64,000 bases of DNA from Timema cristinae (lineage: Eukaryota; Arthropoda; Insecta; Phasmatodea; Timematidae). Positions 63,401 to 64,000 of this stretch are shown here, one piece after another; position 1 is the stretch's first letter; the number at the start of each line of letters is the position of its first letter. The notes beneath the pieces were generated by a model that saw only the letters and a list, made by a program, of their open reading frames with translations, was not told where the DNA came from and searched no databases. The stretch is from positions 47,598,810 to 47,662,809 of the forward strand of contig JBCFYV010002255.1 in NCBI GenBank assembly GCA_039000515.1, given 5' to 3'. Position numbers and translations under genes: made by a program.

Positions 63401-64000
63401 CATATCACATTATCACCAACTGTTTCCAGCCTGTGGTCGGGTCAGTTTAGTAAAATACCTCCATCTCCCTCTATCCCTCCACTACATATCACATTATCAC
63501 CAAATGTTTCCAGCCTGTGGCCGGGTCAGTTTAGTAAAATACCTCTGTTTCCAGCCTGTGGTCGGGTCAGTTTAGTAAAATACCTCCATCTCCCTCTATC
63601 CCTCCACTACATATCACATTATCACCAAATGTTTCCATCCTGTGGCCGGGTCAGTTTAGTAAAATACCTCTGTTTCCAGCCTGTGGCCGGGTCAGTTTAG
63701 TAAATATCTCCATCTCCCTCTATCCCTCCACCACTACATATCACATTATCACCAACTGTTTCCAGCCTGTGGTCGGGTCAGTTTAGTAAAATACCTCCAT
63801 CTCCCTCTATCCCTCCACCACTACATATCACATTATCACCAACTGTTTCCAGCTTGTGGCTGGGTCAGTTTAGTAAAATACCTCCATCTCGCTCTATTCC
63901 TCCACCACTACATATCACATTATTACCAACTGTTTCCATCCTGTGGCCGGGTCAGTTTAGTAAAATACCTCTGTTTCCAGCCTGTGGCCGGGTCAGTTTA
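60436..64000. repeat. 87-bp tandem satellite array, ~40 units, continues past the window
   Basis: The unit contains TGTTTCCAGCTTGTGGCTGG, GTCAGTTTAGTAAAATACCT, CCATCTCCCTCTATCCCTCC and CTACATATCACATTATCACC. Most units are 87 bp, with 84-bp variants missing a CCA. From about 63290 there are also ~41-bp truncated units that consist of only the GTTTCC...CCTC half, alternating with full ones. 5' units mostly read CTTGTGGCTGG and 3' units mostly TGTGGCCGG. Open frames of several hundred codons run through because 87 is divisible by three; they are not considered genes. Confidence 0.98.

Noticed and set aside
60436..63450. Open frames of up to 624 codons with a 29-residue repeat as a structural protein
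   Set aside because: They are a by-product of the 87-bp array. Several frames are open simultaneously and the unit is homologous to a retrotransposon end.

Overview
This is a eukaryotic, AT-rich, repeat-laden genomic window from an arthropod, most likely an insect. The evidence is one intron-containing housekeeping gene (the C-terminal part of protein arginine methyltransferase 1, 14775-17645), consensus GT-AG splice sites, many tRNA-derived SINEs, decayed non-LTR, Gypsy, hAT and pogo elements, and several minisatellite or satellite arrays. I cannot place the species. The SINEs and retrotransposon styles would fit a large-genome hemipteran or similar insect, but that is a guess. There are no operons, CRISPR arrays or prokaryotic features.

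Layout. 1-7.3 kb holds transposon remnants, including a TIR-bounded hAT element (3828-6889) with a broken transposase; its right terminus runs straight into a 34-bp minisatellite made of copies of that terminus. 7.3-14.4 kb is AT-rich with SINEs, a 218-bp TA-flanked MITE (10493-10710) and a common insect dispersed repeat (11578-12080). 14.4-18.2 kb carries the last two coding exons of PRMT1 and its 3' UTR; the exons coding for the N-terminal SAM-binding half were not found. 18.2-31 kb is mostly unrecognised AT-rich DNA with SINEs and short tandem repeats. 31.9-37.1 kb contains two exons of a zeste/MSANTD-type Myb/SANT DNA-binding gene with two lesions. Their 4.8-kb intron holds a GC-rich insert with a 39-bp minisatellite (33941-34894).

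37-43.7 kb holds a hAT-like MITE, the 3' end of a non-LTR retrotransposon, a 50-bp minisatellite and a broken endonuclease/reverse-transcriptase region, up to a 100-N assembly gap (43740-43839). 44.1-47.6 kb is a foldback-like element with ~0.5-kb inverted arms built of subrepeats. 47.7-49.3 kb is a dispersed repeat interrupted by an inverted-dimer SINE. 49.5-50.5 kb is a dead pogo/jerky transposase. 51.4-56.5 kb is a decayed Gypsy element (two LTRs, gag, protease, RT, RNase H, integrase tail) with a nested hAT fragment and a GC-rich insertion. 58-59.2 kb is another non-LTR RT remnant. 60.4 kb to the window end is an 87-bp tandem array of about 40 copies.

The strongest observations concern how repeats are born: the 87-bp array appears derived from the 3' end of a non-LTR retrotransposon, whose single-copy relative lies at about 38.2 kb; the 34-bp array grew from a hAT terminus; and several SINE families have different tRNA-like heads but a common 3' tail. 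No intact novel protein-coding system was seen. The long open frames inside the 39-bp and 87-bp arrays result from repeat periods divisible by three, not from genes.
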